Positions 29,427-38,216 of a stretch of 64,000 bases of DNA are shown piece after piece. The stretch is from Deinococcus actinosclerus (GTDB lineage Bacteria; Deinococcota; Deinococci; Deinococcales; Deinococcaceae). Both the position numbers and the translations under genes were made by a program. Numbering within the stretch: the stretch's first letter is position 1; each line of letters begins with the position of its first letter. The stretch spans positions 2,107,501-2,171,500 of the forward strand of contig NZ_CP013910.1 in NCBI RefSeq assembly GCF_001507665.1, written 5' to 3'. The notes under the pieces are model-generated. The model saw only the letters and a program-made list of their open reading frames with translations, did not search any database and had not been told where the DNA came from.

Positions 29427-30317
29427 TCAGGCGTCCGAGGTCGCCTGGAGTGCCAGTGCATAAGCGTCATTCTTACGCAAACCCTCCCGGATGAGAAGGT
29501 CACGTATATCCCGAGTACCCAGGCCCTGCGCCGCCAGCTCCCGGGCACGCGCCGCGTGGTCCACCTCGTCACCCCTCGCCTCGCCCTCGGGGCGGCCCGC
29601 GACGACCACCACGAGCTCACCGCGCACGCCCGACTTGAAGTGCGCGGCCAGTTCGGCCAGGGTGCCGCGCACCGTCTCCTCGAAGCGCTTGGTCAGCTCG
29701 CGGGTCACGCTCGCGGCGCGCTGTGGCCCGCAGGTGTCCCTCAGATCCTCCAGTGTCGCGTGCAGGCGGTGCGGACTCTCGTACAGCACGCTCGTCTCGG
29801 CGCGGGCGGCCACGGCGGTCAGCCGCTCCCTGCGGTCGCGGCCCGAACGGGGCAGGAACCCCTCGAAGGTGAAGCGCCCGGTCGGCAGGGCCGACAGCAC
29901 CAGCGCCGGCACGAACGCCGTCGCGCCCGGCAACGCCTCCACCGGCACGTCCGCCGCCACGGCCGCCGCGACCAGCTCCGCGCCGGGGTCGCTGATGCCC
30001 GGCGTGCCCGCGTCGCTCACGTAGGCCAGCCGCGCGTAGCGCTCGAGCACCTGCGGCGCGCGGCCCATCGTGTGGGCGTCGAGCCGCACGAGCGGTTTCC
30101 TGATGCCCAGGTGCGTCAGCAGCGCCCCGGTGCGGCGGGTGTCCTCGCAGGCGACCGCGTCGGCGGCGCGCAGCACCTCCAGCGCCCGCAGCGTGATGTC
30201 CCCCAGGTTGCCCACCGGGGTCGGGACCAGCCACACCCGCGCCCCGTCCGGGATGGTCACCGGGGAGACGTCGGGCAGGTCCAGTTCGGGCGTCGCAGCA
30301 AACTCCGGCTCAGTCAT
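29427..30317 (-). CDS. rsmI: 16S rRNA (cytidine(1402)-2'-O)-methyltransferase
   Basis: A 296-residue SAM-dependent methylase of the tetrapyrrole-methylase fold. Seen are VPTPVGNLGDITLRALEVL, VACEDTRRTGALLTHLGI, YVSDAGTPGISDPGAELV, LPGATAFVPALVLSALP and FEGFLPRSGRDRRERL. The N-terminal 25 residues before the fold are extra. Its ATG at 30317 overlaps the end of the small upstream gene by 8 bp, so it is coupled to a three-gene minus-strand operon from 30968. Confidence 0.95.
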   Translation of the reverse strand: MTEPEFAATPELDLPDVSPVTIPDGARVWLVPTPVGNLGDITLRALEVLRAADAVACEDTRRTGALLTHLGIRKPLVRLDAHTMGRAPQVLERYARLAYVSDAGTPGISDPGAELVAAAVAADVPVEALPGATAFVPALVLSALPTGRFTFEGFLPRSGRDRRERLTAVAARAETSVLYESPHRLHATLEDLRDTCGPQRAASVTRELTKRFEETVRGTLAELAAHFKSGVRGELVVVVAGRPEGEARGDEVDHAARARELAAQGLGTRDIRDLLIREGLRKNDAYALALQATSDA

Positions 30318-30543
30318 CGCTGCCGAGTATGCCGCCCCCGGCCCCACCCAGACCGGACGTCGCCAGGCCCGTGTTCGGCTTCAGGCGCACCTTGACCTTG
30401 CGGGGCCGCTTGAGGACGTTCGTGATCCGGGCGCGCAGCAGCTCGCCCTCCCCCACGGTGACCGTCACGACCGTTCCCTCGGGGAGGCGGCCCCCGATGA
30501 TCACCACCACTCCGTTTTCCACCACGCCCTTGTAGGCTTTCAT
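30310..30543 (-). CDS. Small beta-barrel-like protein resembling DUF104-type antitoxins
   Basis: A 77-residue basic protein. MKAYKGVVENGVVVIIGG followed by RLPEGTVVTVTVGE recalls the NG-V-x-L-PEG pattern of DUF104 and related putative antitoxins, but no toxin gene is adjacent. The second half (LLRARITNVLKRPRKVKVRL) is strongly basic and may bind nucleic acid. ATGA overlap with the upstream gene and 8-bp overlap with rsmI place it firmly in the operon. Confidence 0.65.
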   Translation of the reverse strand: MKAYKGVVENGVVVIIGGRLPEGTVVTVTVGEGELLRARITNVLKRPRKVKVRLKPNTGLATSGLGGAGGGILGSDD

Positions 30544-30968
30544 GCGTTCCCCCCCTGCGCGCGGCGCTGACGCCGCTCCGCGCGTGACAGCGCCTCGCGC
30601 AGCGCCACGATCTCCGACTCGCGCGCTCCGCCCAGCCGCGCGTACCGGTCGATGACCTCCGCCGCCTCACGCCGGCGATCCAGCCGCAGCAGCAGCGTGC
30701 CCAGATGCTCCCCACCCACGAAGTACGCCCGGGGGTTCTGCGGGTCGGCCGCCACCTGCGCCCGCGCCGCTTCCAGCCGCGCTAGGTGCGCGCGGTGCCG
30801 GTTGACCTGCCAGCGCACCGTGAACGTCGCCAGGCCGAACGTGACCAGCGCGCCCAGCAGGGATATCACGACCGCCTCCGGCACGCCCACCTGCGCGGCC
30901 AGCTGCACCGTCAGCGGGAAGCAGAAGGCCAGGACGACCAGCACGGCCAGGGTCGCGGCGTAGTTCAC
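30540..30968 (-). CDS. Membrane-anchored coiled-coil or TPR-like protein
   Basis: A 142-residue protein with two hydrophobic segments at the N-terminus (LAVLVVLAFCFPLTVQLA and AVVISLLGALVTFGLATF) followed by a soluble helical part, ending RRQRRAQGGNA. ADPQNPRAYFVGGEHLGTLL and DRRREAAEVIDRYARLG look like a degenerate tetratricopeptide. The GTG at 30968 is chosen because its GTGA overlaps the stop of a short leaderless ORF and GGGAG lies upstream. The first gene of the rsmI operon; function unknown. Confidence 0.6.
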   Translation of the reverse strand: MNYAATLAVLVVLAFCFPLTVQLAAQVGVPEAVVISLLGALVTFGLATFTVRWQVNRHRAHLARLEAARAQVAADPQNPRAYFVGGEHLGTLLLRLDRRREAAEVIDRYARLGGARESEIVALREALSRAERRQRRAQGGNA

Positions 30969-31006
30969 CTGTGCTCCCGGCGCCGCTCTCCGTTCACGCC
31001 ACTCAT
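30965..31006 (-). CDS. Possible 13-codon leaderless upstream ORF
   Basis: MSGVNGERRREHR ends in a TGA overlapping the GTG of the membrane protein. TAGACT at 31014-31019 lies exactly 7 nt before its ATG, so the mRNA probably starts here. Its role may be translational coupling only. No conservation can be checked. Confidence 0.4.
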   Translation of the reverse strand: MSGVNGERRREHR

Positions 31007-31119
31007 GAGGCACAGTCTAGCGGCATAGCCCCCGCCCGCGCCGCCCACCCGGTCACGAACCCACCGGCCCGCGGCTGCGGCCCCCGGCGTGGACCCCGGT
31101 GCGGCCCTGCACGCGGTCG

Positions 31120-31884
31120 TCATCCCCAGCGCTTCTGGATGCGGTCCCACTGGCGCTCCCAGATGGGCGCGGGTACCTTCTCCGGGTGCAGCAGGTCCTG
31201 GAGATCCCGCTCGTCGAGCTGCTGGTACTCGCCGACCTCCATGTTGCCCAGCCACAGGCCGCCCACGCGGTAGCGCAGCAGGCGCGTGACCGGGTGGCCG
31301 ATCTCCTCCATCATGCGGCGCACCTGCCGGTTGCGGCCCTCACCGAGCGTCACGAACGCCCCACCCCGCGCGGGCGTCGCCAGCAGGGCGCGGGCCGGGC
31401 CGTCCTCCAGCTTCAGGGCGCCGCCCGTCAGGGCGTCCAGATCGGCCTGGGTGGGCTCGTGGGGCCCGTCCGTCCAGGCGCGGTACGCCTTCTCGTGGCC
31501 GTAGCGCGGGTGGGTCATGGTCAGCGTCAGGTCGCCGTCGGTGGTCAGGAGCAGCAGCCCCTCCGAGTCGCGGTCGAGCCGGCCCACCGGGTGCAGGCCC
31601 GGAATGCGGGGCATGGCGTCCAGCACGTTCCGGCGGCCGTACTCGTCGCGGGCGGTGGTGACGTACCCACGCGGTTTGTACAGCATGTACGTGACCTTCG
31701 GGACGCTCTCGGTCTCGATGAGCTGCCCGTCGAGGCGGATGTCGTCGGCGTCGGTGACGGTGCGGCCCAGCGTGGCGACCTCGCCGTTCACGGTGATCCG
31801 CCCGGCGCTGATGAGCTCCTCGGCGGCGCGGCGCGAGGCGACCCCGGCGCGGGCGAGGCGCTTCTGGAGGCGTTCGGCGCTCAC
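31120..31884 (-). CDS. RsuA/RluB-family rRNA pseudouridine synthase
   Basis: A 254-residue enzyme with an N-terminal S4 domain (MSAERLQKRLARAGVASRRA, about residues 1-50) and a catalytic domain carrying the GRLDRDSEGLLLLTTDGDL motif with the catalytic Asp. GEGRNRQVRRMMEEIGHPV is the second signature. The GTG start at 31884 overlaps the upstream stop as GTGA; earlier codons are shadow. RluB, RluE and RsuA cannot be separated by eye; the S4 domain favours RluB or RsuA. Confidence 0.92.
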   Translation of the reverse strand: MSAERLQKRLARAGVASRRAAEELISAGRITVNGEVATLGRTVTDADDIRLDGQLIETESVPKVTYMLYKPRGYVTTARDEYGRRNVLDAMPRIPGLHPVGRLDRDSEGLLLLTTDGDLTLTMTHPRYGHEKAYRAWTDGPHEPTQADLDALTGGALKLEDGPARALLATPARGGAFVTLGEGRNRQVRRMMEEIGHPVTRLLRYRVGGLWLGNMEVGEYQQLDERDLQDLLHPEKVPAPIWERQWDRIQKRWG

Positions 31885-32252
31885 AGCCGACCCCGGCGCG
31901 ACGGCGCGCCCAGCAGCCCCAGGACGGCGAGCACGGTCAGCACCCCCGCGACGACCAGCAGGACCGTGCGCACGGGCGCGGGCAGGGCGTCCCCGCCACG
32001 CAGCGCGGCCGGCACGAGCGCCGCCACGAGCAGCAGGTGCCCGCCGACCAGCCCGCCGATCTTCACGCGGTCCGGCGCAAAACTCGCCGCCACCTGGAAG
32101 GCCCCCCACGCGAACACCAGCGCGCCCGCTGCGCGCGCCAGCCACAGCGGCGACACGCCGACCAGGGACGCCACGTCCGGCGGCAGGAAGTAGAGGTACA
32201 GGCCCAGCGGGATGAACAGCAGGGCGGTCAGCCAGAACGCGACACGCAACAC
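31881..32252 (-). CDS. Four-helix membrane protein of unknown function
   Basis: A 123-residue protein with four hydrophobic stretches: VLRVAFWLTALLFIPLGLYL, PLWLARAAGALVFAWGAFQV, IGGLVGGHLLLVAALVPAAL and VRTVLLVVAGVLTVLAVLG. The start is GTG at 32252, because TAAACT at 32260-32265 lies exactly 7 nt before it; the longer frame runs into truB shadow. It is translationally coupled (GTGA) to the pseudouridine synthase. Confidence 0.72.
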   Translation of the reverse strand: MLRVAFWLTALLFIPLGLYLYFLPPDVASLVGVSPLWLARAAGALVFAWGAFQVAASFAPDRVKIGGLVGGHLLLVAALVPAALRGGDALPAPVRTVLLVVAGVLTVLAVLGLLGAPSRRGRL

Positions 32253-32259
32253 GAGACCC

Positions 32260-32265
32260 AGTTTA
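32260..32265 (-). promoter_or_regulatory. -10 box of leaderless membrane protein-pseudouridine synthase mRNA
   Basis: TAAACT on the minus strand, 7 nt before the GTG at 32252; divergent from the truB box at 32331. Confidence 0.55.
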
Positions 32266-32330
32266 CGCGCCGGACGGATGAGGGACGCGGGGGCCGCCCC
32301 GTCCGCGCGACGCCCCCCGCCGCGCTCTGC

Positions 32331-32336
32331 TAGCCT
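32331..32336 (+). promoter_or_regulatory. -10 box of leaderless truB transcript
   Basis: TAGCCT ends 7 nt before the truB ATG; there is no ribosome binding site. Confidence 0.55.
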
Positions 32337-32343
32337 CGCGCGT

Positions 32344-33270
32344 ATGCCCGTGATCGCCGTGGACAAGCCGCTGAACCTCACCTCGCACGATGTCGTCAAC
32401 CGCGCGAGGCGGGCGCGCAGCACCAAGCGCGTGGGGCACACCGGCACCCTGGACCCCCTGGCGACCGGGGTGCTGGTGCTGTGCGTGGACGACAGCACGA
32501 AGGTCGTGCAGTTCATGGAAGCCGACAGCAAGGATTACCTCGCGTGGATCAGCCTCGGGGCCGGCACGCCGACCCTGGACGCGGAAGGGCCGGTGGACGA
32601 GGTGGCAACCGTGCCGGAGCTGGACACCGCGCGCGTGCAGGAGCTCCTGAACACGTTCACCGGGCCGCAGGCGCAGGTGCCGCCGCAGTACAGCGCCATC
32701 CAGGTGGGCGGCCAGCGGGCCTACGCGGTGGCCCGCGCCGGGGGTGCGCTGGACCTGCCCGCCCGGCACGTGATGATCCACTCGCTGGACCTGCTGGGCG
32801 TGTACCCCAGCGTGGACGCAGCGCCGCGCACCTTCGACCCGCAGAACTGGACCCCGGCGGACACCGGCCACACCTTCACCCTGCCGCCCGCGCTGGGTGA
32901 GTTCCCCACCCTGCTCGTGCGGGCCAGCGTGGGCAGCGGCACGTACCTGCGCTCCCTGGCCCGCGACGTCGGTGCGGCGCTGGGCGTGCCCGCGCACCTG
33001 GGCGGGCTGGTGCGCACCCGCGTGGGCCGCTACGACCTGCGTGACGCCGTGACCGTGGACGACCTGCCCGGCGCGACCGGCATACCTGATCTGGCCGCGC
33101 TGGACTTCCCGGTGATCGAGGCTGACGACCGACTGGCCCGCGAACTGCGCCAGGGTAAACGCCCGGCGCATCCCGCGCAGGGCCGCCACGTCGTCACCCT
33201 GAACGGCGACCTCGTGGCGGTCGTGGACGGGGACGGCGAGCAGCTGAAGGTCGTGCGCGCCTGGGCGTGA
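32344..33270 (+). CDS. truB: tRNA pseudouridine(55) synthase
   Basis: A 308-residue enzyme forming the T-loop pseudouridine of tRNA. The motif HTGTLDPLATGVLVLCVDDSTK contains the catalytic Asp; VPPQYSAIQVGGQRAYAVAR and SGTYLRSLARDVG are the other family signatures. The middle insert (VYPSVDAAPRTFDPQNWTPA) is longer than in Escherichia coli TruB. The ATG at 32344 is supported by the -10 box 7 nt upstream. Confidence 0.95.
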   Translation: MPVIAVDKPLNLTSHDVVNRARRARSTKRVGHTGTLDPLATGVLVLCVDDSTKVVQFMEADSKDYLAWISLGAGTPTLDAEGPVDEVATVPELDTARVQELLNTFTGPQAQVPPQYSAIQVGGQRAYAVARAGGALDLPARHVMIHSLDLLGVYPSVDAAPRTFDPQNWTPADTGHTFTLPPALGEFPTLLVRASVGSGTYLRSLARDVGAALGVPAHLGGLVRTRVGRYDLRDAVTVDDLPGATGIPDLAALDFPVIEADDRLARELRQGKRPAHPAQGRHVVTLNGDLVAVVDGDGEQLKVVRAWA

Positions 33271-33276
33271 CGGGGT

Positions 33277-33299
33277 CGTGGTGAGGGTCCCTCACCACG
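33277..33299. terminator. Hairpin between truB and gatA
   Basis: CGTGGTGAG and CTCACCACG form a 9-bp stem with a GGTCC loop between convergent genes. Confidence 0.75.
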
Positions 33300-33314
33300 T
33301 ACCACGCTCCAGGG

Positions 33315-34763
33315 TCAGTACCCCGGGGCCACCTGCGGCTGCGCGATCCCGATGCCTTCCAGGCCGCCCGCGATCCGCACGAGGCGTTCGTCCTGGAAGG
33401 GCGGCGCGATGAACTGGACACCGACCGGGAGGCGCACGCCCTCCGCAGTCTCGAATCCGGCGGGGACGCTCAGGGCGGGCAGGCCCGCGAGGTTGATCGC
33501 GACGGTGTCCACGTCGGCGGCGTACATGGCCAGGGGATCGCTGGTCTTCTCGCCGCGCCGGAAGGCGGGGAAGGGACTGGTGGGGGTGACCAGGACGTCG
33601 AACTGCGTGAAGGCCTGGGTGAAGCGGTCGGCGATCAGGCGGCGGACCTTCATGGCCTTGCTATAGTAGGCGTCGTAGTAGCCGCTACTCAGGGCGTACG
33701 TGCCGATCAGGATGCGGCGCTGCACCTCGGGCCCGAAGCCCTGCTCGCGGGTGAGGGTCATCGCCTCGGTCAGGTCGCTGCCCGCCGCGCGCTGGCCGTA
33801 CACCATGCCGTCGAAGCGGGCGAGGTTGCTGCTCGCCTCGGGCATGGCGATCAGGTAGTACGCGGCGATGGCGTACTTCAGTTCGGGCAGGCTGACCTCG
33901 CTCACGGCGGCCCCCGCGCCGCGCAGGGCGTCCAGCGTGGCGCTCAGGGTGGCGTCCACACCCGCCGTGTTCCCCGCGAGGCTCTCGGTGATCACGCCCA
34001 CCCGCAGGCCGCGCAGGTCGTCCGGGGTGCCCGCCGCGAACGCCGGGGGCGCGTCCAGGCTGGTGGCGTCCAGCGGGTCGTGCCCGGCGATGACGTTCAT
34101 GATGAGCGCCAGATCCTCGGCGCTGCGGGCGAACGGTCCGATCTGGTCGAGGCTGCTGGCGTACGCGACCAGCCCCGAGCGGCTCACGCGCCCGTAGGTG
34201 GGTTTCAGGCCGTACACGCCGGTGAACGAGGCGGGCTGGCGGACGCTGCCGCCCGTGTCGCTGCCCAGACTGATGTCCACGAGGTTCGCGGCGACCGCCA
34301 CGGCGCTCCCGCCGCTGCTGCCGCCCGGCACGCGGCCGGTGTCCCAGGGGTTCAGGGTGGGGCCGTGCGCGCTGCTCTCGGTGGAGCTGCCCATCGCGAA
34401 CTCGTCCATGTTGGCCTTGGCGACGATCACGGCGCCCGCGCGGGTCAGGCGCGCGGCGGCGGTCGCGTCGTAGGGGCTCACGTACCCGCGCAGGATGCGG
34501 CTGCCGCAGGTGGTCTCGGTGCCCATCACGTTGATGTTGTCCTTCACGATCACGGGCACGCCCGCCAGCGGCAGGCTCTCCCCGGCGTCCAGGCGCGCCT
34601 GCACCGCCTGTGCCTGGGAGCGCGCGTTCGGATTCACGCTGACCACGGCGTTCAGGTCACGGGCCGCCTCGATGCGGGTCAGGGCCTGCGTAGTCAGATC
34701 CTGCGGGGAGAGGTCACGCGCCTGAACGCGGCGCGCCTGCTGTGCAGCGGAGGTGAAGGCCAT
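33315..34763 (-). CDS. gatA: Asp/Glu-tRNA(Asn/Gln) amidotransferase subunit A
   Basis: A 482-residue amidase that releases ammonia from glutamine for GatB. The Ser-cisSer-Lys triad sits in GVPVIVKDNINV (Lys), GGSSGGSAVAVAANL and SLGSDTGGSVRQPASFTG (Ser). GLVAYASSLDQIGPFARS and EVQRRILIGTYALSSGYYDA are typical of GatA rather than generic amidases. TACACT at 34772-34777 lies 8 nt before the ATG at 34763. gatB and gatC are not adjacent. Confidence 0.93.
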   Translation of the reverse strand: MAFTSAAQQARRVQARDLSPQDLTTQALTRIEAARDLNAVVSVNPNARSQAQAVQARLDAGESLPLAGVPVIVKDNINVMGTETTCGSRILRGYVSPYDATAAARLTRAGAVIVAKANMDEFAMGSSTESSAHGPTLNPWDTGRVPGGSSGGSAVAVAANLVDISLGSDTGGSVRQPASFTGVYGLKPTYGRVSRSGLVAYASSLDQIGPFARSAEDLALIMNVIAGHDPLDATSLDAPPAFAAGTPDDLRGLRVGVITESLAGNTAGVDATLSATLDALRGAGAAVSEVSLPELKYAIAAYYLIAMPEASSNLARFDGMVYGQRAAGSDLTEAMTLTREQGFGPEVQRRILIGTYALSSGYYDAYYSKAMKVRRLIADRFTQAFTQFDVLVTPTSPFPAFRRGEKTSDPLAMYAADVDTVAINLAGLPALSVPAGFETAEGVRLPVGVQFIAPPFQDERLVRIAGGLEGIGIAQPQVAPGY

Positions 34764-34840
34764 ACCGCGCCAGTGTACCGGGCGGCTCGCCGGCCCCGGC
34801 GGGGACGCCCAGACGGGCTGACGCCCGAACGGGCCCATGG

Positions 34841-35602
34841 TCAGACAGGTTTGACGAGCACGCTCTCACCGGCGCGCAGCGCGGTGCGCATGAGCAGCTC
34901 CGGCGGGATCATCAGCTGCGTCGTCAGGTTGCTGCCCGCCCGCACCGGCAGCGACACCACCTTGCCCGAGTCACCCCGGATCGCCACGAACTGCGGGTGG
35001 CGCACGATGTCCTCCTTCCAGCGGCGCATGATCAGTTCGTCCACCAGCACCACGTCCCGCACCTGCCGCGTGACCGTCACGACCAGCCGCGCCGTCCGTG
35101 ACCGCCGGGCCACCAGCAGCCCCATGCGCACCAGTTTCAGCAGCATGCGCTTGACCTCGGGATCCGCGACCAGGTCACTCACGGGTTTCTGCGCCTCGAT
35201 CATCTTCAGGACGTCAAGTTCCTTCAGGCTCCAGCGCATGCGGCTCACCCGTTCCGGCGAGGTGATCCGGCCGGGCCCGTCGAAGGGCAGCTCCCTGACC
35301 GGCAGCGCCTCCAGCGCCTCCAGCGTCACCTCGTCGAGCGTGGCGTCCAGCCGCGGGCGGGGATGCGTGACCCCCTCGTCGAACTGGAAGCGGCCCACCG
35401 GATCCTGCATCAGCCGCGCCAGCGCGGGCACTCCCAGATCGTCTCCCAGTTGCAGGTGCCGGACCCGGCCGCCCTCCAGCCACGCCTGGAACTGTCCGTC
35501 GGGCCGGTGCACCGACAGCACGCCGCTGCGGCCCTGCTCGGAGAGCAGGTACAGCAGTTCCAGAAAATCAAACGTTTCGAGGCTGGCAGTGGATTTCGTC
35601 AT
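34841..35602 (-). CDS. DUF4388-domain protein
   Basis: A 253-residue soluble protein whose first 100 residues match the DUF4388/PATAN pattern (LELLYLLSEQGRSGVLSVHR, WLEGGRVRHLQLGDDLG, ALARLM, GRFQFDEG), a fold linked to signalling and gliding proteins. The rest looks helix-turn-helix-like (KELDVLKMIEAQKPVSDLV), ending with a possible ligand module. The ATG at 35602 matches the usual family start, but it lacks a clear ribosome site, and an in-frame ATG at 35668 is possible. Confidence 0.75.
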   Translation of the reverse strand: MTKSTASLETFDFLELLYLLSEQGRSGVLSVHRPDGQFQAWLEGGRVRHLQLGDDLGVPALARLMQDPVGRFQFDEGVTHPRPRLDATLDEVTLEALEALPVRELPFDGPGRITSPERVSRMRWSLKELDVLKMIEAQKPVSDLVADPEVKRMLLKLVRMGLLVARRSRTARLVVTVTRQVRDVVLVDELIMRRWKEDIVRHPQFVAIRGDSGKVVSLPVRAGSNLTTQLMIPPELLMRTALRAGESVLVKPV

Positions 35603-35736
35603 GTAGGAGGGGGCTGAGGACAATCCTGCTCCGACACGGAAGACCCTCGGAGGCTCATGTTCGCTCATCCGGCCCGCCCGGGCAAGTGCACTCTCCCCAG
35701 CGGACGCACCCACGGCCGCCGCGACCGCCCCGGCCC

Positions 35737-36270
35737 TCAGCTGCGCAGGAGGTGCGCGAACGACCCGGATTCCAGCGGCGGCAGGTCCGCCAGGGTCGTC
35801 AACCCGAAGTCCAGCAGGAACCGCTCGGTGGTGCCGTACAGCAGCGGCTGTCCCACCGCGTCAGAGCGGCCCACCACCTTCACGAGTTCCCGTTCCTGCA
35901 GGGTCACGACCGTACTGGCACTGCCGCCCCGCATCGCCTCGATCTCCGCCCGCGTGACCGGCTGCCGGTACGCGATCACCGCGAGGACCTCCAGCGCGGC
36001 GCTGCTCAGCACCGGCAGCGGCGGCGGCGACAGCAGGGGTGACAGGTACGGGGCGATCACCGGGGGCACCACCAGCCGGTAGCCGCCCGCGACCGCCTCC
36101 ACCTGAAAGCCGAGCTCCGCCTGCGCCACCCGGTCGGCAAACCCCTCCACCTCACGCCGGACCGCGTCCTCGGGCACCCCCAGCACCTGCGAGAGTTCAC
36201 GCAGCGTCACCGGGCGCCCCGCCGCGAGCAGCGCCGCGCCCACCAGCGCCGGCAGGCCGGGCCCGCTCAC
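35737..36270 (-). CDS. scpB: Segregation and condensation protein B
   Basis: A 177-residue double winged-helix protein that binds ScpA and the SMC complex. Seen are ALVGAALLAAGRPVTLREL, AALEVLAVIAYRQPVTRAEI and RSDAVGQPLLYGTTERFLLDFGL. GTG start at 36270 overlaps the preceding stop as GTGA. scpA is not in the window; in many bacteria it is adjacent. Confidence 0.94.
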   Translation of the reverse strand: MSGPGLPALVGAALLAAGRPVTLRELSQVLGVPEDAVRREVEGFADRVAQAELGFQVEAVAGGYRLVVPPVIAPYLSPLLSPPPLPVLSSAALEVLAVIAYRQPVTRAEIEAMRGGSASTVVTLQERELVKVVGRSDAVGQPLLYGTTERFLLDFGLTTLADLPPLESGSFAHLLRS

Positions 36271-36896
36271 GCCAGACCGTCCAGCGCCGCCAGCACCCGG
36301 GCCGCCGGCACCGCGCCCTCGCGCAGCACCCGCCGCGCCGGGACGTCCAGCACCGTACTCGGCAGCCCCTGGGCCGGCACGCCCGCGTCAGGCAGCACCA
36401 GATCAGCCAGGTCCAGCGCACGGGCCTGCGCGAAGGTCAGGGCGGCGGCCTCCCCACTGCGGTTACAGCTGGTGGTCGCCAGCACGCCGCCCACCTGCGC
36501 GAGCAGCGCCTGCGCGACCGGGTGATCCGGCACCCGCACCCCCACGCGCCCGCCCGGCGCCAGCGCCGCCGGACACGCCGCCGAGGCCGGGATCACCAGC
36601 GTCAGTGGCCCCGGCAGGAAGACCGCCAGCGCCTCGAAGGCCCGGTCCGGCTGCACGAACGCCCGCGCGGCCTCCAGATCCAGGAAGGACCCCTGCACCG
36701 GCTTGCCCTCATCCCGCCCCTTGCGCCGGAACAGCTGCGCCGCCGCGTCCGGCAGGGCCGCCAGCCCCCACACGGTCTCGCTGGGGTACGCGACCACGCC
36801 GCCCGCCCTGAGCACCCGCGCCGCCTCAAGGAGCAGCGCGGCCCAGGGAACGTCCGGCTGCCGACTCGTCAATCTGTTCGTCAAACTGTTCATCAT
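36267..36896 (-). CDS. Sua5/YciO/YrdC-family L-threonylcarbamoyladenylate synthase
   Basis: A 209-residue enzyme that starts tRNA t6A synthesis. Seen are GGVVAYPSETVWGLAALPDA, FRRKGRDEGKPVQG, VFLPGPLTLVIPAS, GRVGVRVPDHPVAQALL and LATTSCNRSGEAAA. Only the YrdC domain is present, with no Sua5 C-terminal extension, so TsaC-type. Adjacent ATGs at 36896 and 36893 make the exact start uncertain. It is the first gene of a unit with scpB. Confidence 0.9.
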   Translation of the reverse strand: MMNSLTNRLTSRQPDVPWAALLLEAARVLRAGGVVAYPSETVWGLAALPDAAAQLFRRKGRDEGKPVQGSFLDLEAARAFVQPDRAFEALAVFLPGPLTLVIPASAACPAALAPGGRVGVRVPDHPVAQALLAQVGGVLATTSCNRSGEAAALTFAQARALDLADLVLPDAGVPAQGLPSTVLDVPARRVLREGAVPAARVLAALDGLA

Positions 36897-36964
36897 GCCT
36901 GTCAGCCGCGTCCTGATCCAGGGTTTGCCCCCGAATCTGTAAGGTCACCGCAAGGCCCACAGTC

Positions 36965-36970
36965 TATACT
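36965..36970 (+). promoter_or_regulatory. -10 box of leaderless pilC transcript
   Basis: TATACT, the closest to TATAAT in the window, ends 7 nt before the ATG at 36978. No ribosome binding site is seen. Confidence 0.6.
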
Positions 36971-36977
36971 GACCGGC

Positions 36978-38198
36978 ATGCCCGTCTTCGAATACCGCGT
37001 GCGAGACCGCTCCGGCAAGGTGCTGAAATCCCAGATGGAAGCCGAGACGGCCAACCAGGTCCGCGACACCCTGCGCTCCAAGGGCCTGATGATCGTCGAG
37101 ATCAAGGCCCCCAAGACCGGCCTGAACGCCGACATCAAGATCCCCTTCCTCGACAACCGCCCGCCCAGCCTGAAACAGGTCGCCATCTTCAGCAAGCAGC
37201 TGGCCACCCTGATCAACGCCGGGGTGCCCCTCGTGCAGTCACTGGCGATTCTGCAAAAACAGATCGAGCACAAGGGCTTCCAGGGAGTTGTCAAGGAAAT
37301 GCGCGGTGAGATTGAGGCCGGGACGCCCCTGAGCGAGGCCATCGCCAAGCATCCCAAGATCTTCAACCGCCTGTACCTGAACCTGGTCCGCGCCGGGGAA
37401 ACGAGCGGCACGCTGGACTCCGTGCTGGAACGCATCGCCGCTTTCCAGGAAAAGGAACTGGCACTGCGCGGCAAGATCAAGAGCGCCCTGACCTACCCAG
37501 TGGTGGTCCTGGTCTTCGCCATCCTCATCACCTACTTCCTGCTCACGACGATCGTGCCGCAGTTCGCCGGGATCCTGGCGCAACTGAACGCCCCGCTGCC
37601 ATTCATCACGCGCATGCTGATGGCCGTCTCCAACTTCCTTCAGCATCAGATTCTGATCATGATCGCCATTGCCGCTGTCTGTACGTTCGCCTACCGGGCC
37701 TACTACAACACACCCAAAGGGCGGACCGTCATTGACGACATCAAGCTCAAGGTGCCGATCCTAGGCAACCTCATTCAGAAGAGTGCGATTTCCTCGTTCG
37801 CCCGCACCTTCGGCCTGCTCATCAGCAGCGGGGTCAACATCATCGAGAGTCTAGAAATCACCAAGGGCACGGCCAACAACGCGATTGTCGAGGCGAGTAT
37901 CGACAATGCCAAGAACGTCGTGATGGTAGGTGAGCAGATGAGCAGCAGCCTCGCGACCAGCAAGGTCTTCCCCCCGATGGTCGTCAGCATGATCAGCATC
38001 GGTGAAGAAACCGGCTCCCTAGACGACATGCTCGTCAAGGTCGGCGACTTCTACGACCGTGAAGTGGACGAGGCCGTCGACAGCATGACGGCCGCCATTG
38101 AGCCACTGATGATCGTCTTCCTGGGTGGCATCGTCGGCACCATCGTTGCCGGCATGTTCCTGCCCATGTTCAGCATCATCGGCCAGCTCAGTCAGTAG
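36978..38198 (+). CDS. pilC: Type IV pilus / type II secretion inner-membrane platform protein (PilC/GspF)
   Basis: A 406-residue membrane protein with two T2SSF repeats and three transmembrane segments. MPVFEYRVRDRSGKVLKSQM and RDTLRSKGLMIVEIK make the N-terminal part; KQVAIFSKQLATLINAGVPL starts the first repeat; SSFARTFGLLISSGVNIIES starts the second; MIVFLGGIVGTIVAGMFLPM ends it. It probably serves DNA uptake or twitching, as in Deinococcus and Thermus. A single gene; the ATPase and pilin genes are elsewhere. Confidence 0.94.
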   Translation: MPVFEYRVRDRSGKVLKSQMEAETANQVRDTLRSKGLMIVEIKAPKTGLNADIKIPFLDNRPPSLKQVAIFSKQLATLINAGVPLVQSLAILQKQIEHKGFQGVVKEMRGEIEAGTPLSEAIAKHPKIFNRLYLNLVRAGETSGTLDSVLERIAAFQEKELALRGKIKSALTYPVVVLVFAILITYFLLTTIVPQFAGILAQLNAPLPFITRMLMAVSNFLQHQILIMIAIAAVCTFAYRAYYNTPKGRTVIDDIKLKVPILGNLIQKSAISSFARTFGLLISSGVNIIESLEITKGTANNAIVEASIDNAKNVVMVGEQMSSSLATSKVFPPMVVSMISIGEETGSLDDMLVKVGDFYDREVDEAVDSMTAAIEPLMIVFLGGIVGTIVAGMFLPMFSIIGQLSQ

Positions 38199-38216
38199 AC
38201 TCTTTGCCCGAAGGAG

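Noticed and set aside
30540..31013. GTG at 31013 as start of the membrane protein
   Set aside because: The codon directly abuts the -10 box, so it would not be within the transcript. The GTG at 30968 has a GGGAG and the overlap with the small ORF.
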